NCBI RefSeq assembly: GCF_932294415.1
Contig: NC_065541.1
Coordinates: 56,708,290-56,772,289 of the forward strand
From: Quercus robur
Lineage: Eukaryota; Streptophyta; Magnoliopsida; Fagales; Fagaceae
Direction: 5' to 3'
Length of the DNA stretch: 64,000 bases
Positions 1-11,267 of the stretch are shown here, in pieces. How positions within the stretch are numbered: position 1 is the first letter of the stretch; each line of letters starts with the position of its first letter. The position numbers and the translations under genes were made by a program. A model generated the notes under the pieces. That model was not told the DNA's origin and made no database searches. It saw only the letters and a list, made by a program, of their open reading frames with translations.

Positions 1-845
1 AGACATGAACTTCAGTAGTTCAGTCCATTGTTTTTTTTTTTCTTCATCCCATATTACTTAGTGTTTCAGTTGAAGAGTCAACCTCATGTGTAACTATCCA
101 TGACTTTTGCTTGCATCTGAACTATAGCGTGCCAATGAATGCATATATCTCAAGCTACTAATAAAATGTGTACATTAAATTTATTGTATTTTAGAAGTTT
201 ACATTCTGTTATAAGAGATCTGAAGGTAGTTTGGAAATGAAACATTGTCACATAGTTATTGTATTTGTATATGCAAGGTTAGTTTGTACTCAGCTTGGCA
301 CTTTTTCTATTATTAATAATATTCTTACGTTACTTATCAAAAAAAAAAAAGGTTTTTTATTCTCTTGGCGCACAAATATAAGCTTGCAAACGCATCAAGT
401 TTCAGATAATATGCTATAACAGAATAGGACCTTATAATTGTGAGATACAATTCATGGAGGAAAGATGGTGTTGGCAACATTATGATACTAGTGGGCACCT
501 TCTCTTGAAACTTACAGAAAATCTGAAACCTTGTCTAAACACACATCTTAGGTTGGTGTCATTCCCAAGAGATGGGGGCAAAGAGAAGAAAACATGTAAA
601 ACTGTAGGTAGAAAAGCTCTATATAGCTGTATGGAGAAACTAGGGAGAGCATTAAGATACTTGAAATATGTTATTTGCGTTGGACCATGTTTATGTGCAT
701 GATAAGTTCAGCCAATTATTGACATGCATGCACTTTCAAGCATGACGTGCATTGACATAAAAATGAATTCAAACCTATGACTAAATTTTACAGAGATGTA
801 ACAATTTATAAACCTCAATACCGAAGGGAGTTTTTGTGACACCTC
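1..845. other. No gene seen; probable intron or intergenic sequence with a LINE 3' tail
   Basis: AT-rich sequence with no recognisable exon. Positions about 265-349 resemble the 3' untranslated end of the LINE family seen elsewhere in this window: a T-rich stretch with TATTAATAATATT, then ACTTATC and a run of A. No flanking target duplication was found. Because the RFWD3-like exon at 3294 must be joined to upstream exons, this stretch may be intron of that gene. Confidence 0.35.
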
Positions 846-956
846 TTTTTTTTTGTGTAAATTACTCACACACACGGTGAGTTTTAAACCCAAGATCTCA
901 CCCTCCATCCCATTATTATAGGGCGAGGAAGTACCAATTGAGCTATAGCTCTTTGG
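846..956 (-). mobile_element. tRNA-derived SINE
   Basis: Read on the minus strand the segment starts with a tRNA-like head. A box A-like TAGCTCAATTGGTA is followed about 50 bases later by a degraded box B (GGGTTTAAAACTC), then CCGTGTGTGTGAGTAATTTAC and an A-run (T846-854 on plus). This head, body and tail layout is that of a Pol III-transcribed plant SINE. No clear target duplication was seen, so the ends are approximate. Confidence 0.6.
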
Positions 957-1690
957 TTGAAACCACTTTCTTCATCCTGAAGCATTGCTGCTGCAGTTAG
1001 TGGATGCACTCATACGCCATCACAAAAAAGTAATAATTCCAGTCCATGTACAGAGTACAGACATATATCTGGTTTCCTAATCTTTACTTAAAAGCTGTAC
1101 AGTAGATACTATGGATTGTAGTTAGTGAATGTCATCTTTGTCATTACTAGGTCAAAAGCATGTTAACATCCCTCCCTTTTTGTATGCTTGATGTACCAAC
1201 TTATCCTCTTGGCAACAAAGAAAATGAAAGCAAAAAAGAAACACGTAGTATTGGGTTCCTGGTTACCACAATCGTTAACTATAGATTAAGTCACCTGCTG
1301 GCCAATTGTAGCCATCTTTAGGAGTTAATGGTCTGCATGATCTTTTCTTGTGCTTTTTATTAATTCTTTTGTCAAAGATTGACAACTTCCTCACCTACAA
1401 TTGGTCTGTCTGGAAAAAAGAAGTTTTCTCATATTCGAAGTTGTTCACAAACATGCAAAGTAGTTGATATCCTAAGGGGCAGCATGTTGGTTTCAAGCAT
1501 TAAAGCCCAGAAAACAATCCCTTTACATCTGCATTCAGTTTCCTCAATTAATGAATTTTGAAGGAGCAGGAAAGGATTTCAATGTTCTAGGAGGAAAGGG
1601 ATAGAAATATTTAAATTTCCTAAGTGAAACATCTTAATGATGTCATTAGCTTAACATTTAGCACTGCCTTGAAATCTCACTGGTTGTTGG

Positions 1691-1739
<49 letters not shown>

Positions 1740-2950
1740 GACTTAGGGTTTGACTTCCAATCAAGAAGAACTTTTTCATTGCACCTAAAGGCAACCTCCA
1801 ATTCTAAAGAAAGAGAATATGAGAAAGAGATGTATGAATTAATAATATCAAAATAGTTAAATTAAAGAACATTTTTTTGTTCACTAGGCACAGATCGAGA
1901 GAATGACTAAATGTTTCTGATTTTCTCTAACTTTTGTCATGTCAACCTGCAAGCTCTTCTTTCCCTCTCCCATCATATTTTTTTCTCTTTTTATGCTCTT
2001 TTTACGACTTTCCTCTTGTAATAGCAGAATCTTCTCATAAAATTCCATCTGAGTTTCTGCCATCTCTTCACACAGAATTTACTCCCTTTTCTGAAATACA
2101 GCTCTCTTAATTATAGGTATGGGATGGTAGAATTGTATTGAAATTTAACCTTCTTCCCAGCCAATCATATTTTTTATCCTTATCTAGATAAGTCCCTTAT
2201 CCATTAGGACTTCATCTGATCAATTAGCTGCTGCCAGCAGTGATCCATTTCATTTAGATCAGTTTTCTTAAGCCATAGTCTGATGCAGAAAGGAATGGGT
2301 AGAAAATAGAAAGAATGGGGCAAACCCTAGGCTCGATCACCTAGCTTCTAATAAGAAACCTTTGTTCAAATTGCACTGCCCCAAACCATTCCTGGAGCCT
2401 TTTTTAATAGGCTTCAAGTATTACAAACAGCCACAATTACATCCCATAAAATCCTCAACAACATAAAAGACCAAATTCAAAATTAAAAAATAATAAATTA
2501 GGCTCCAAAGATTACATCAAGCCACAATTACATCCTATAAAATCTTAAACAACATTAATGACCAAATTCAAAATTCAAAATTCAAAATGTGATCTGAAAA
2601 AAGAATAAATTCTTAAAATAAAATTTATTCTGCTCCCTGCACCAGAGTCTAGTAACAAATAGGGTTTAATTCCAGCACAAAGTGGGACCCAAAGTGGCTT
2701 GTTTGGATGCTGGAAAACCTCTAGCTGTGGGCTTGGAACCAGGCCCATATCTGACATATTTTTGGGCCTTTCAAGTCTCCTTTTAAAGCCCAATGCTGCC
2801 CATCCTCACCAAAGCATGGCTCCCCCTGGCTTTTCAAAAATTTTCCCTCCCCCTTTTTTTTATTAATAAAAATTATAAAGTATGTGTACATTTTACAGAG
2901 TGGTTCCCCTTGATATTTAAAAAAAAAAAATTATGCAAACACTCATTTGA
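957..2950. other. Non-coding stretch; microsatellite only
   Basis: No exon with codon-phase support was seen on either strand. It holds a (TA)n tract at about 1697-1724 followed by a T-run. A near-duplicate phrase (ACAATTACATCC(C/T)ATAAAATC, roughly 2432 and 2527) hints at an old local duplication. The interval may be intron of the RFWD3-like gene. Confidence 0.35.
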
Positions 2951-3074
2951 AGTACTATTGTCTTATTTTTTGGTGGGTGGGGTCGTGTATCCATTGTTTA
3001 CTCCCCAATGGTGGGTCCAAAGGGCCCTATCTTGGTGAGGTTCCATGTGATAAATAAAAAAGTACTAATGTCTT
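2951..3074 (+). mobile_element. Short retroposed fragment with target duplication
   Basis: A 96-bp segment (2965-3060) ending in ATAAATAAAAA is bracketed by AGTACTATTGTCTT (2951-2964) and AGTACTAATGTCTT (3061-3074), 13 of 14 bases identical. An A-rich 3' end immediately before the second repeat is the signature of target-primed reverse transcription. The body is too short and diverged to assign to a LINE or SINE family. Confidence 0.6.
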
Positions 3075-3293
3075 TTAATATATATATATATATATATATA
3101 TGTTATTCAGTTTTTTAGTAATATAACTTATTAAATTATGGAGCATTGAAAGCCTATGTTTTCAAAATATATAAATAAATCTTTTTTAGTAAGAGTCCGA
3201 ATTTTTTTTTTTGGGGGTGGGGGGGGGGGGGAGAGATATTTTGCTTTAAAAGTTTAGGACATGTTCTAACATTTCTCTTATTATATATTGAAG

Positions 3294-3774
3294 GCCATTT
3301 CTAGTTCCTGGTTTGGAGAATCAAGGCATTTGCATGTCACTTGCTTATAGCCCCTCAAGTGATGACATTGTTGCTTCATATCGTCCTAAGATCCTAGCAT
3401 CAAATGGAGCTACTAGTTCTCAATCTTCACAGTCATCCACTGCTCTTAATACTGTGGGTTCTCAAGTTCTTGTCAAAAGGGTAGCTGGTAACTTTTACAA
3501 TAAATTGGGATCTACGTCTACCAATGTAAGTTATGTTCAGATGTCAAAGTCTACAATTATAAACATAGAGAATTGCTACCCAATTTTTGCATATGGGGAT
3601 GAAGAGACCCACGGATTGAGGTTGAGGGCATTGCCAAATCTATCTGACAGCCAGAATCTTAAACCACATCAACTTCCTATACTTGACGTGAAGTATGCAC
3701 ATTCCCAGGGCTCAGGTTTACTTGGTTGCATTAGTAAAGAGAAGTTGCAACTTTTCTCTCCAAAGTACATGTGA
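3294..3774 (+). CDS. C-terminal exon of an RFWD3-like RING/WD40 E3 ubiquitin ligase (partial)
   Basis: One open exon of about 160 codons ends in TGA at 3772-3774. It reads R-PFLVPGLENQGICMSLAY, then SSDDIVASYRPK, LVKRV, KLGSTSTNVS, ILDVKYAHSQGSGLLGCISK and LQLFSPKYM. This is the conserved C-terminal part of plant RFWD3-type proteins, which carry an N-terminal RING finger and C-terminal WD40 repeats and ubiquitinate substrates, in animals during DNA-damage repair. The start is set at an AAG/G acceptor before 3294 because homologues keep RPFLVPG. An in-frame TGA at 3289-3291 rules out simple extension. The RING, the coiled coil and most WD40 repeats are not in the window, so either the preceding intron is longer than 3.2 kb or this is a displaced gene fragment. 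The family call is from remembered sequence similarity. Confidence 0.6.
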
Positions 3775-4009
3775 ATAGGTATGTTTATCACTGAAAGTCT
3801 TTAATTTCTTCTGCAAAACTTCTTTATCTGGTTTTTCTATACAAATGGAAACAATATATCTCAGTCTTTCTGTTTTTAGATTTTAAACTATTAATATCTG
3901 ATTGGTTCTGCTCAACTTTTTTGAATTAAGGCTTTGTTGAGTGTTTCTCAAGCATGACCAACTTGGCTTACTGTTCCTCTTCCTCCTCATCTCATTTGTT
4001 TACTCTTGA

Positions 4010-5875
4010 ACCCCAAAACACCATTGTGAGAGGGAGCCGGATTTTGGACTTGTTCTAGTGGCTAATGAATGTCTGGATAGCAAAATTAAGAGCTGTCATT
4101 TGCAAGTGATTTGCAAATCTGATATTGAAAAGTCATATGATCATGTCAACTAGGATTGCTTGCTATATTTATTAGGGGGAATGGGTTTTGGAAAACAGTG
4201 GAGTTGGATTCACTCTTCAAAGGAACCAGGGGTTGAGATAGGGTAATCCTTTAGTGTCCTTAATCTTTATTCTTCTCATGGAGGGTGGTTGCTTTTTAGG
4301 CCTTCAAGTGGGAGATGATGCTTGTGTTACTATTCCAGTTTCTCATTTGTCAATTGTTGATGATGATACAATTTTGCTTCACGATGCTCATGTAGAGCAT
4401 CTCCTTCACATTAGAGTAGTTCTACTTTGTTTTGGGTTGTGACAGGATTGAAAGTGAACTTGTTCCTGTGGGTGAGGCTCAATGATTTGGCTAGTTTCTT
4501 GTGCTGTAAAGTTGGTTAACTACCTATGAATTACTTAGGGCTGCCATTGGGTTCCTCATTCAAAGCAAAGTCTGTTTGGAATACAATCATAGAACAAGTA
4601 GAACAGAGAGTGGCTGGGTGGAATTTCCAAAGAATTACCGCAGCTTTTCCACTCTGTTTGTTTATCACATACATAAAGTCTCTTCCACTTTCCTACCAAA
4701 TCTTTTTTTTTTTTTTTTTGGGATAGATAATGAAAAAAAGTTTATTAATAAATAAATATTTAAAAAAGTCAACCCAAGTACACTGGAAATTTACCATAGG
4801 GGCAAGAATCAAGAACCCAGATAACAAAAATCAATTAAAACATGAAGGGAAAAACATTAATATGTCAGCAACACTAAACTCCATTCAAGGAGAGTAAAAA
4901 TGAAAATAGCCTTAATTTGGAGAATAGACCGTTCACAACCTTCAAAGCATGTAGCATTCCATTCCCTCCAAATACACCACATCAAACAATGCAGTACAAA
5001 CCTCCAAATAGATATATTTCGATGCCAATTGAACTTTTCTTTCCATGAAGCTAATAACTCAATAACCCTGTGCAACATAGCCCAATGAATACCAAACAAG
5101 CAAATGACCATAGTCACTACTCATAAGCTATACGCCAGTGAAGAAGAAGATGATCTTCCGATTCCCCACAGCGCTTACCACACATAGCACCAATCAAGAA
5201 CTACAATATGCCTTTTTCGAAGATTATCTGTGGTAAGAATCTTCTTTGCGTCGGAAGGGGATTTGGAAACCAAAGATTCCTAAGCGCGTGGTGGTCTTTT
5301 TGTGGACAACTACTCATGGTCGGATCCTCACTTTGGATAATCTAATGCTTAAGGGTCGCCCCTTGGCTAATTGGTGTTGTATGTGTTGCCGTGATGGGGA
5401 GTCGGCAGACCACCTTCTTCTTAATTGTCCTGTTACTCATTCCCTATGGTCCTTTATGTTTCAGGCTTTTGGTATTCATTGGTTATGCTAGGTTCGGTGG
5501 CAGGTTTGTTATCTTGTTGGCATCAATGGCTTGGGAAGCATAAATCGGACATTTTGGAACTTGGTTCCAGGATGCTTAATGTGGATTGTGTGGTTGAAAC
5601 GAAATCGTCAATCTTTTGAGGACAAGGAGAAGACGTTGGATGAGTTAAAGGTTTTAAGCCATCGCAGTCTTTTGGAGTGGTCTCATTGTTGGGGTTTCAC
5701 TGATTGTTCTTCTCTCTTTGAGTTTATGTCTTCTCTTAGCTTAGTTTCCTGATTACCCTCTTTTTGTTGTGCTGTGTGCTCTTTTTCTTTCTTGTTGTTC
5801 ATCATCATGAACATCTTGTACTTTTCTCTTAGTTTTTATCATTAATATTAATTTTCTGATTAACTATCAAAAAAG
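4010..5875 (+). pseudogene. Degraded LINE (reverse transcriptase plus zf-RVT), interrupted
   Basis: Frame-shifted remains of a plant L1-type LINE. From about 4010 reading frames give the RT motifs [21 protein letters not shown] and a broken catalytic box (SHLSIVDDDTILL in place of the usual FADD). These are followed by NYLGLPLGSSFKAKSVWN and VAGW (4526-4703). After an inserted minus-strand LINE the plus frame resumes at 5246 with KGIWKPKIPKRVVVFLW, MCCRDGESADHLLLNCP and, in a shifted frame, CLMWIVWLKRNRQSFED (the zf-RVT region), and ends with ACTATCAAAAAAG near 5866-5878. About 250 residues normally found between RT and zf-RVT are missing. Multiple frameshifts and stops show it is dead. Confidence 0.85.
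4705..5245 (-). pseudogene. Second LINE fragment nested in antisense
   Basis: On the minus strand this encodes the C-terminal zf-RVT region of a LINE: GKILTTDNL, DWCYVC, CGESEDHLLLHW, then HCLMWCIWREWNATCFEG. It ends in a poly(A) tail, seen as T-rich sequence at 4705-4723 on plus. It sits exactly between the RT and zf-RVT parts of the plus-strand LINE, so it inserted into that copy. The 5' junction at about 5245 is inferred from where minus homology stops and plus homology resumes; no target duplication was identified. Confidence 0.75.
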
Positions 5876-6675
5876 AAAAAAGAATCTTACCTAAGGAGGC
5901 AGACCAAGACCCATCTATCTTTATTTGGACACATAAATGAAGGGATCAAAGAGATTATGGCTGATCGTGTTCACCAAGAAATTACCTGAAATTGGATCTT
6001 GGTTCATTTTAGATTTTTCCTTTTAATCATAATCAAAGATGTTTTCTTCTCTCATTTCTTTTAAAAAGAAGAAGAACCTAGTGGATCCAACTTTCACTTT
6101 GAGTAACCTTACTGCGGTCGCTCTAGTGAAGAAAGGTTGCCACTTCCCCCTCTCTAAGAATAAGGTAAGCTTACAATGCTCCTTCCTTAACCTAGGTGAG
6201 CCTTTTGACATAGGACAAATTGGAAAATTTGTCTGTTTGCTTGTGGTGGGTTAGAGGTAGGTGAATTTGTGGATCTAAAGTTTAGAGTTGTTGTAGAAAA
6301 GGTTATTGAGTTTGTATTAGAAATTAAAAGATGGTTTGAAGAGTTGTTTGATGGTTATTTGGTAGAAGAAAGTATGCGGTAAAAGGAAGGGTTTGATTAG
6401 GGATTGTATGGAAGAAGGAAACGAGAGGATTTTATGGTGTTCAGGGGCTATATGAACAGTACCACAAGAGAGAGAAGAAGAAAAGGAGATAAGAAAAAAG
6501 GAGAAAAGAACACGCAAAAGCCAACATGCCTCAATTCTCAAAATACTCAATAATTTTATTAATCAACTGCATCTCCTTTTTTAGAACATTGATCTCACAT
6601 ACACACACACATATGTAAGTACTATTTCTTGTCTTATTATTATTAGGACTCCTATTTTGACTAGTAAATTAAAAA
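5876..6675. other. No gene seen
   Basis: AT-rich sequence between LINE copies. Several open frames of 60-80 codons occur on both strands but none shows family similarity or plausible splice context. (AC)n at about 6600-6611. Confidence 0.4.
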
Positions 6676-8089
6676 CCAATGAAAGACTAACTTTTTTTTT
6701 TTTGATAAGTAATAAAGAAGTATATTAAGAAAACTACCTCATGAAAACAGAGGCAGAACAGACAATACAGAGAGAGAAACAAACAGAAAAAGAAAAGAGA
6801 GCTAGAAAACAAGCAGAAAGCAACAAAGAACTAAATACAAAGAAGAGAACAAAGGAACAAAGGGAGGGAATCACTAGAGGTGAGTCCCCAAGCCCTAGAC
6901 CAATCAAAAAGAGAACCACAAAAATAAGCGAGCAACTGGTCATCGGATTTGTCCCTGTCCTCAAAAGTTCGCCAATTCCGCTCCCTCCAAATACACCACA
7001 TTAGGCACAACGGAGCTAAATTCCAAATGCTAGAAGAGTGCTTTCCAAACCAGTTCCACCAACTAAAGAGCATTTCTGCAACTGATCTAGGCAAGACCCA
7101 AGAAATCCCAAAAGATCTGAAAATCAAACTCCACAACTTATAAGCTTTTTCACAATGAAGAAGCAAATGATTCACCGTCTCCCCATTACAACGACACATA
7201 ATACACCAATCAACTAGCTCAAAGCCTCTACACTGCAAAGTGTCCCCTGTAAGAATCTTCTCCCAAGCAGCCGTCCAAACAAAGAAAGAGACGTGCGTAG
7301 GGGCCTTAACCTTCCAAATACCTTTCCAAGGAAAGGGGCTTCAAAGCTTGTCGTAAAAGGAACGAATGTTGAAATCCCCCTTCTTCGACAATTTCCAAAC
7401 CATGCGGTCTTCTTGCTCGGAGTGAGATAAACAAGAATCCAAGGTATGGAGAAAATCATCCACCTCTCCCATCTCCCAATCGTTAGGATCCCTAAGAAAA
7501 GGAACCTTCCAACTTCTACGAGCCTCAGTCCCCAATCTTTCAAGAGATGAGGCCACAGAAGCCTCTCTATTAGAAACAATCTCATACACAACCGGGAAGG
7601 AAAGATGGAGTGGAGAGTCCCCACACCACTGATCTGTCCAAAACTTCACTCTATCTCCCACCCCTATCTCAAACCGGATAAACTTGCTAAAAACCTCCCA
7701 ACCTTTTCGGATACTTCTCCATAAACCACTCCCATGAACACCCCTACCTAACTTGGAAGACCAACCCCCCCACTCTTCCCCAAACTTCAAAGCTACAACC
7801 CTCCTCCATAGACGAGTCTCCTCAACCCCAAACCGCCATAACCACTTCCCAAGTAAAGCTTTATTAAAGGTAGTTAGTTTCCTGATACCCAAGCCACCAT
7901 TAACCTTAGGAGCACACACCTTATCCCACCCCACCAAATGAACCTTCGACTCCCCCCACAGGAAGTCCCTCTGAATCTTCTCAATTTTATTAGCCACATG
8001 CGACGGTATGGTGAAGAGAGATAAATAGTAAGTAGGAAGGCTGGAAAGCGTACTCTTGAGCAGCGTCAATCTTCCAATGAAAGACTAAC
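6676..8089 (-). mobile_element. 5'-truncated LINE with perfect 16-bp target duplication
   Basis: The element (6692-8073, minus) is bracketed by identical copies of CCAATGAAAGACTAAC at 6676-6691 and 8074-8089. Its poly(A) tail is the T-run from 6692. From the 5' side the minus strand encodes the end of RT and the linker (LLKSTLSSLPTYYLSLFTIP, RDFLWGESKVHLVGWDKVC, GGLGIRKLTTFNKALLGKW, WLWRFGVE; 7341-8069). After a one-base frame change near 7340 it encodes the zf-RVT part (FVWTAAWEKIL, DWCIMCRCNGETVNHLLLHC, CLMWCIWRERNWRTFED; 6831-7320). Truncation inside RT, a 3' A-tail and an exact duplication are the products expected of target-primed reverse transcription. It is the best-preserved LINE copy in the window and fairly recent. 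Confidence 0.93.
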
Positions 8090-8814
8090 TAAGACTCAAA
8101 AGAAAATAAAACCTAAGATACTTGGGATATCCTGGAAAATTATAGACTCAACTAAAGTACCAAAATACCCTTAATTTGGAGGAATCACAGAGATTACAGA
8201 TTTACCCCTGATTAAAAAACCAGCCATAACTAAGAAAATAAAAACCCAAATAAAAAATTGTTTAACTATAAAAAATTCATACCTAGACTTTTAAAACCAT
8301 ATGACTTTTATTTCAATTGGACTTCACACATGGACCCGATAAAATAATTCTTGAATAAGCAAATTTGCAAAGTAATAGCAAATCAATCTTCCGTCATTAC
8401 CTTGGCCTTTTGGATCGTCTTCTACCCAAAGCGATATCCCCTGTTTTATGTTTCCCATTGGGTTTACCTTACCTTGTTAACAGGTTGACCCCATTGCATC
8501 AAGGAAAGTCTATCTTGTGCTATAGTTCAGCGATCTCTTTCCTACCAAGGCACTCAAACTCCCTAGTGTCCTAGATCACATTCTATGAATTGAAAGGGTA
8601 GCCTACTCATCCATCAGTTCCTCTCATAGATCGGTTCAGTTTTACGAAGCATTTAGGCACAGTTCACTTGTGTTGATCAATCAAGAGCTTTGCCGCCCCT
8701 CCTTAAGGTTACCTGTTGTATCATACACGTCTTTCATTGTTTCCCATGCTCCATGCCCCATGTATTTATCCAAAGGATGAAGAGTACATTATTCAGTCTA
8801 CCAACATATTCCAC
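8090..8814. other. Unassigned sequence, possibly retroelement-derived
   Basis: No gene is recognised. A 69-codon open frame at 8365-8574 contains YLGLLDRLL, weakly reminiscent of the LINE YLGLPLG block, but the following residues do not fit. It directly precedes recognisable LINE sequence and may be its decayed upstream part. Confidence 0.3.
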
Positions 8815-9475
8815 CTTGTTATGGAGAGAAGGAAAATCATCTCTAGAGAGAGGTTGATCAGGATGAAATACGGGGCTGCATTAGGGCCATTGGACCATGC
8901 AGAAGGCTCAAACTAATCCTAGGTGTGGTTTTTGTGTGTGCGCACCACATGTTAATAATTACTCATAGGTATGGTTTGTGGAAGAGTGTAAGAGTAGGAC
9001 GGGATAGATTTGTGACCTACATTACTCGTGGTTGGAGATGGATATAGGATAAGATTCTGGCATGATTATTGGAGTGGTGATCATGCATGAAAAGAGATGT
9101 TCCTGAGTTGTACTCCATCATAGTTGACAAAGTTGATAAGATTCTGACATGATACTTGGAGGAGGAAGCACATCATGGAACGTTAGATTTGTTGGCAAGT
9201 TTAATAATTGAGAGCTGGAATCAGTTGAAAGCAGAATGGTAGATTGGCAAGTTCCTCTCATAGATTGGCAAGTTTAATACTTGGAGGAGTATATCTTTAT
9301 CATTCTATATTCCTGTACTCCTAGAGGTAGTGTTCATGATTGCTTGGAGTTGAGATTGAGAGCAATGGAAAGTTTGATGTGAAACTCTTCGTGGATCCAA
9401 TGATGTAAGATTCTCATGGAAGAGTATATGGCATGTAAAGATGCCAAAGAGTTTTTTTTGTTTTTTTGTTTGTTT
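8815..9475 (+). pseudogene. Highly degraded LINE remnant
   Basis: Discontinuous plus-strand frames carry order-preserved LINE landmarks: FWHDYWSGDHA-like residues near 9057-9090, KEMFPELYSIIVDKVDKIL near 9094-9150, then FSWKSIWHVKMPK near 9412-9450. They are separated by stops. The sequence breaks off at a T-rich stretch around 9455-9475 without the usual 3' end. Confidence 0.65.
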
Positions 9476-10043
9476 AGACAGACGCATTGGAAAAGATACT
9501 GAGAGGGAATAAAAGTAACTTTCTGTTAATAAAACATGATAAAAGAAAAACTCCTCTCTACCCAATCTTCACTGCTGAACTAATGATTTTTTTGATAAAG
9601 ATGATCTTAATGATCTATTATTTTGTACTCATTCGGATCATCTTAATGATAAAGACAACTCTATTGATGTATTATTTTGTAATCATTCATGACACTGATC
9701 ATCTTAAATTTTCAGATGAATCGAAGTGCTTCCTGGCTTTCTGGTATACCTTCTGAGCACAACACACTTAATGGTGAGTACTGTCCACTTGAGTATATGA
9801 TGAGTATAAGTAGGAGGAGATGGCTGTTAAATTGTAAATAGCATTATAGAAAAGGAAAGGTAGCACTATGATAGCCCGAGGGCATGTTTGCCTAGAAGAT
9901 GTGAGGTTTTAATTTGTTAGGTTGTAGACATGCCCAGTTGCTTAGATGGTGCATGCGTTACTTAAAATGTAAAAAAAATAAAAAAGAGCTCAATGTTTCA
10001 ATATGTTTTTTTAGCCATTGACAGTGTCAACTTCTTTTTAGCC
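9476..10043. other. No gene seen
   Basis: AT-rich. A partial direct repeat of a TTGATAAAGA(T/C)...CTTAATGAT(C/A)... phrase at 9591-9690 suggests local duplication. No exon or RNA gene recognised. Confidence 0.35.
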
Positions 10044-10144
10044 TTTTTTTTTTTTTTTCTTCCTTTCAAGTGTACATAGGAGGATCGAATTGAACACCAG
10101 ACGTTTATCCACATAGGGTAAGGCATGCCATTAGGCCATTGGAA
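10044..10144 (-). mobile_element. Probable tRNA-derived SINE
   Basis: On the minus strand: a box A-like TGGCCTAATGGCA, then about 30 bases later a box B-like GTTCAATTCGATCC, then a short body and a poly(A) tail (T10044-10058 on plus). Imperfectly matching flanks (CTTTTTAGCC on the left, CTTTTTAAACC just beyond 10150) may be a decayed target duplication. Diverged, so family and ends are tentative. Confidence 0.5.
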
Positions 10145-10529
10145 ATTATCTTTTTAAACCATATTTCTGGTTCAAGTGAGATGGCCTGAACTTTTATCCT
10201 CTTCACTGAAATCCATTTACCTTATGTTTGGTTCAACTTATTTTCATGCTAAAAAGGAATATACAAGTCTTAAGAATCACATTTTTCAAGGTACAACTGT
10301 ATTTTTACACAATAAATTGAATAAACTAACGAAAATGAGCCCATCCAAATGTACAATAACATCCAAGTGGGATAAGATTTAGCTAAATTTTGGAGGAAAT
10401 TGAAATTCAATTTAAATGGTAGGAAGGAGACTTAGATCCTTTTCTCATCTAAGTCTCCTTTACTCCCCTAATAATGATAATTGTCACCCTAGTTCGAATA
10501 ATGTTTTTACACGCACCATCTCGAAGTTT

Positions 10530-10995
10530 CTTCTTATTCTAAACTATACTATCTTAACTGCTCGGTTACAATTGAAAGCCCAAACTTTACTTCCATAGTG
10601 AAACTTCTTATTCTAAACTATACTATCTTAATTGCTCAGTTTCAGTTGAAAGCCCAAACTTTACTTCCATAGTTTGGCTACTTTATCTACCAGTAGATTT
10701 ATAGATCCATATACTATGATTACTTAGCAAAAGCATATTTCTGATTCCAAATTCACAAGGCATAAATTAGTACAATGGCCTTTCTACAGGGAAATGAAAG
10801 AGTTGTATTAGTACAATGGCCTTTCTACAGGGAAATGAAAAAGTTACAACTCGTATATTATAATGTCTTCATTAAACATCCAACCTAAAAAAAAAAAAAC
10901 CTAAGCTATGAAAAAAATGTCCAATAATCTTTCCATATAATAATAATAAAAAAATGCCCAATAATCTTTCCATATAATAATAATAATAAAAAATG
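10530..10995. repeat. Three independent short tandem duplications
   Basis: Three unrelated two-copy duplications lie within 470 bp. The first has 74-bp units beginning CTTCTTATTCTAAAC at 10530 and 10604. The second has 41-bp units beginning ATTAGTACAATGG at 10766 and 10807. The third has 37-bp units containing CCAATAATCTTTCC at 10921 and 10958, next to a TAA microsatellite. Units within each pair differ by only a few bases. No coding potential. Confidence 0.85.
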
Positions 10996-11162
10996 CCATA
11001 TATTTAAACTTCTTTTTATTTTATTTTTAAAATGATACTGACTTTATTCCACAAAACAGAAGTTAGATACATCGGGCCTGAGCCCATCTCTATTTTAACT
11101 TTTGTAATATACTGTAATCAGTGGAAAGCATTGAGTTATTTTATGACGGATATTTTAAAGTG

Positions 11163-11171
11163 AAAAAAAAA
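11163..11171 (-). terminator. RNA polymerase III terminator of tRNA-Tyr
   Basis: Nine consecutive T on the minus strand (A on plus), four bases after the 3' end of the tRNA, the standard Pol III stop signal. Confidence 0.85.
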
Positions 11172-11175
11172 CGAG

Positions 11176-11267
11176 TCCGACCTGCCGGATTCGAACCAGC
11201 GACCTAAGGATATCTATTAGGATAAACCTACTACAGTCCTCCGCTCTACCAACTGAGCTAAGGTCGG
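11176..11267 (-). tRNA. tRNA-Tyr (anticodon GTA) with 19-nt intron
   Basis: The minus strand folds as a complete eukaryotic tRNA. The acceptor stem is CCGACCT/AGGTCGG with discriminator A. The D arm is GCTC-AGTTGGTA-GAGC, the anticodon stem GAGGA/TCCTT with loop CTGTAGA after splicing, and the T arm GCTGG-TTCGAAT-CCGGC. The anticodon GTA decodes tyrosine. A 19-base intron (TAGGTTTATCCTAATAGAT) follows the base 3' to the anticodon, the canonical position; tRNA-Tyr and elongator tRNA-Met are the plant nuclear tRNAs that carry introns. Box A and box B are intact and a T9 terminator follows. No CCA is encoded, as expected for a nuclear gene. Confidence 0.97.
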
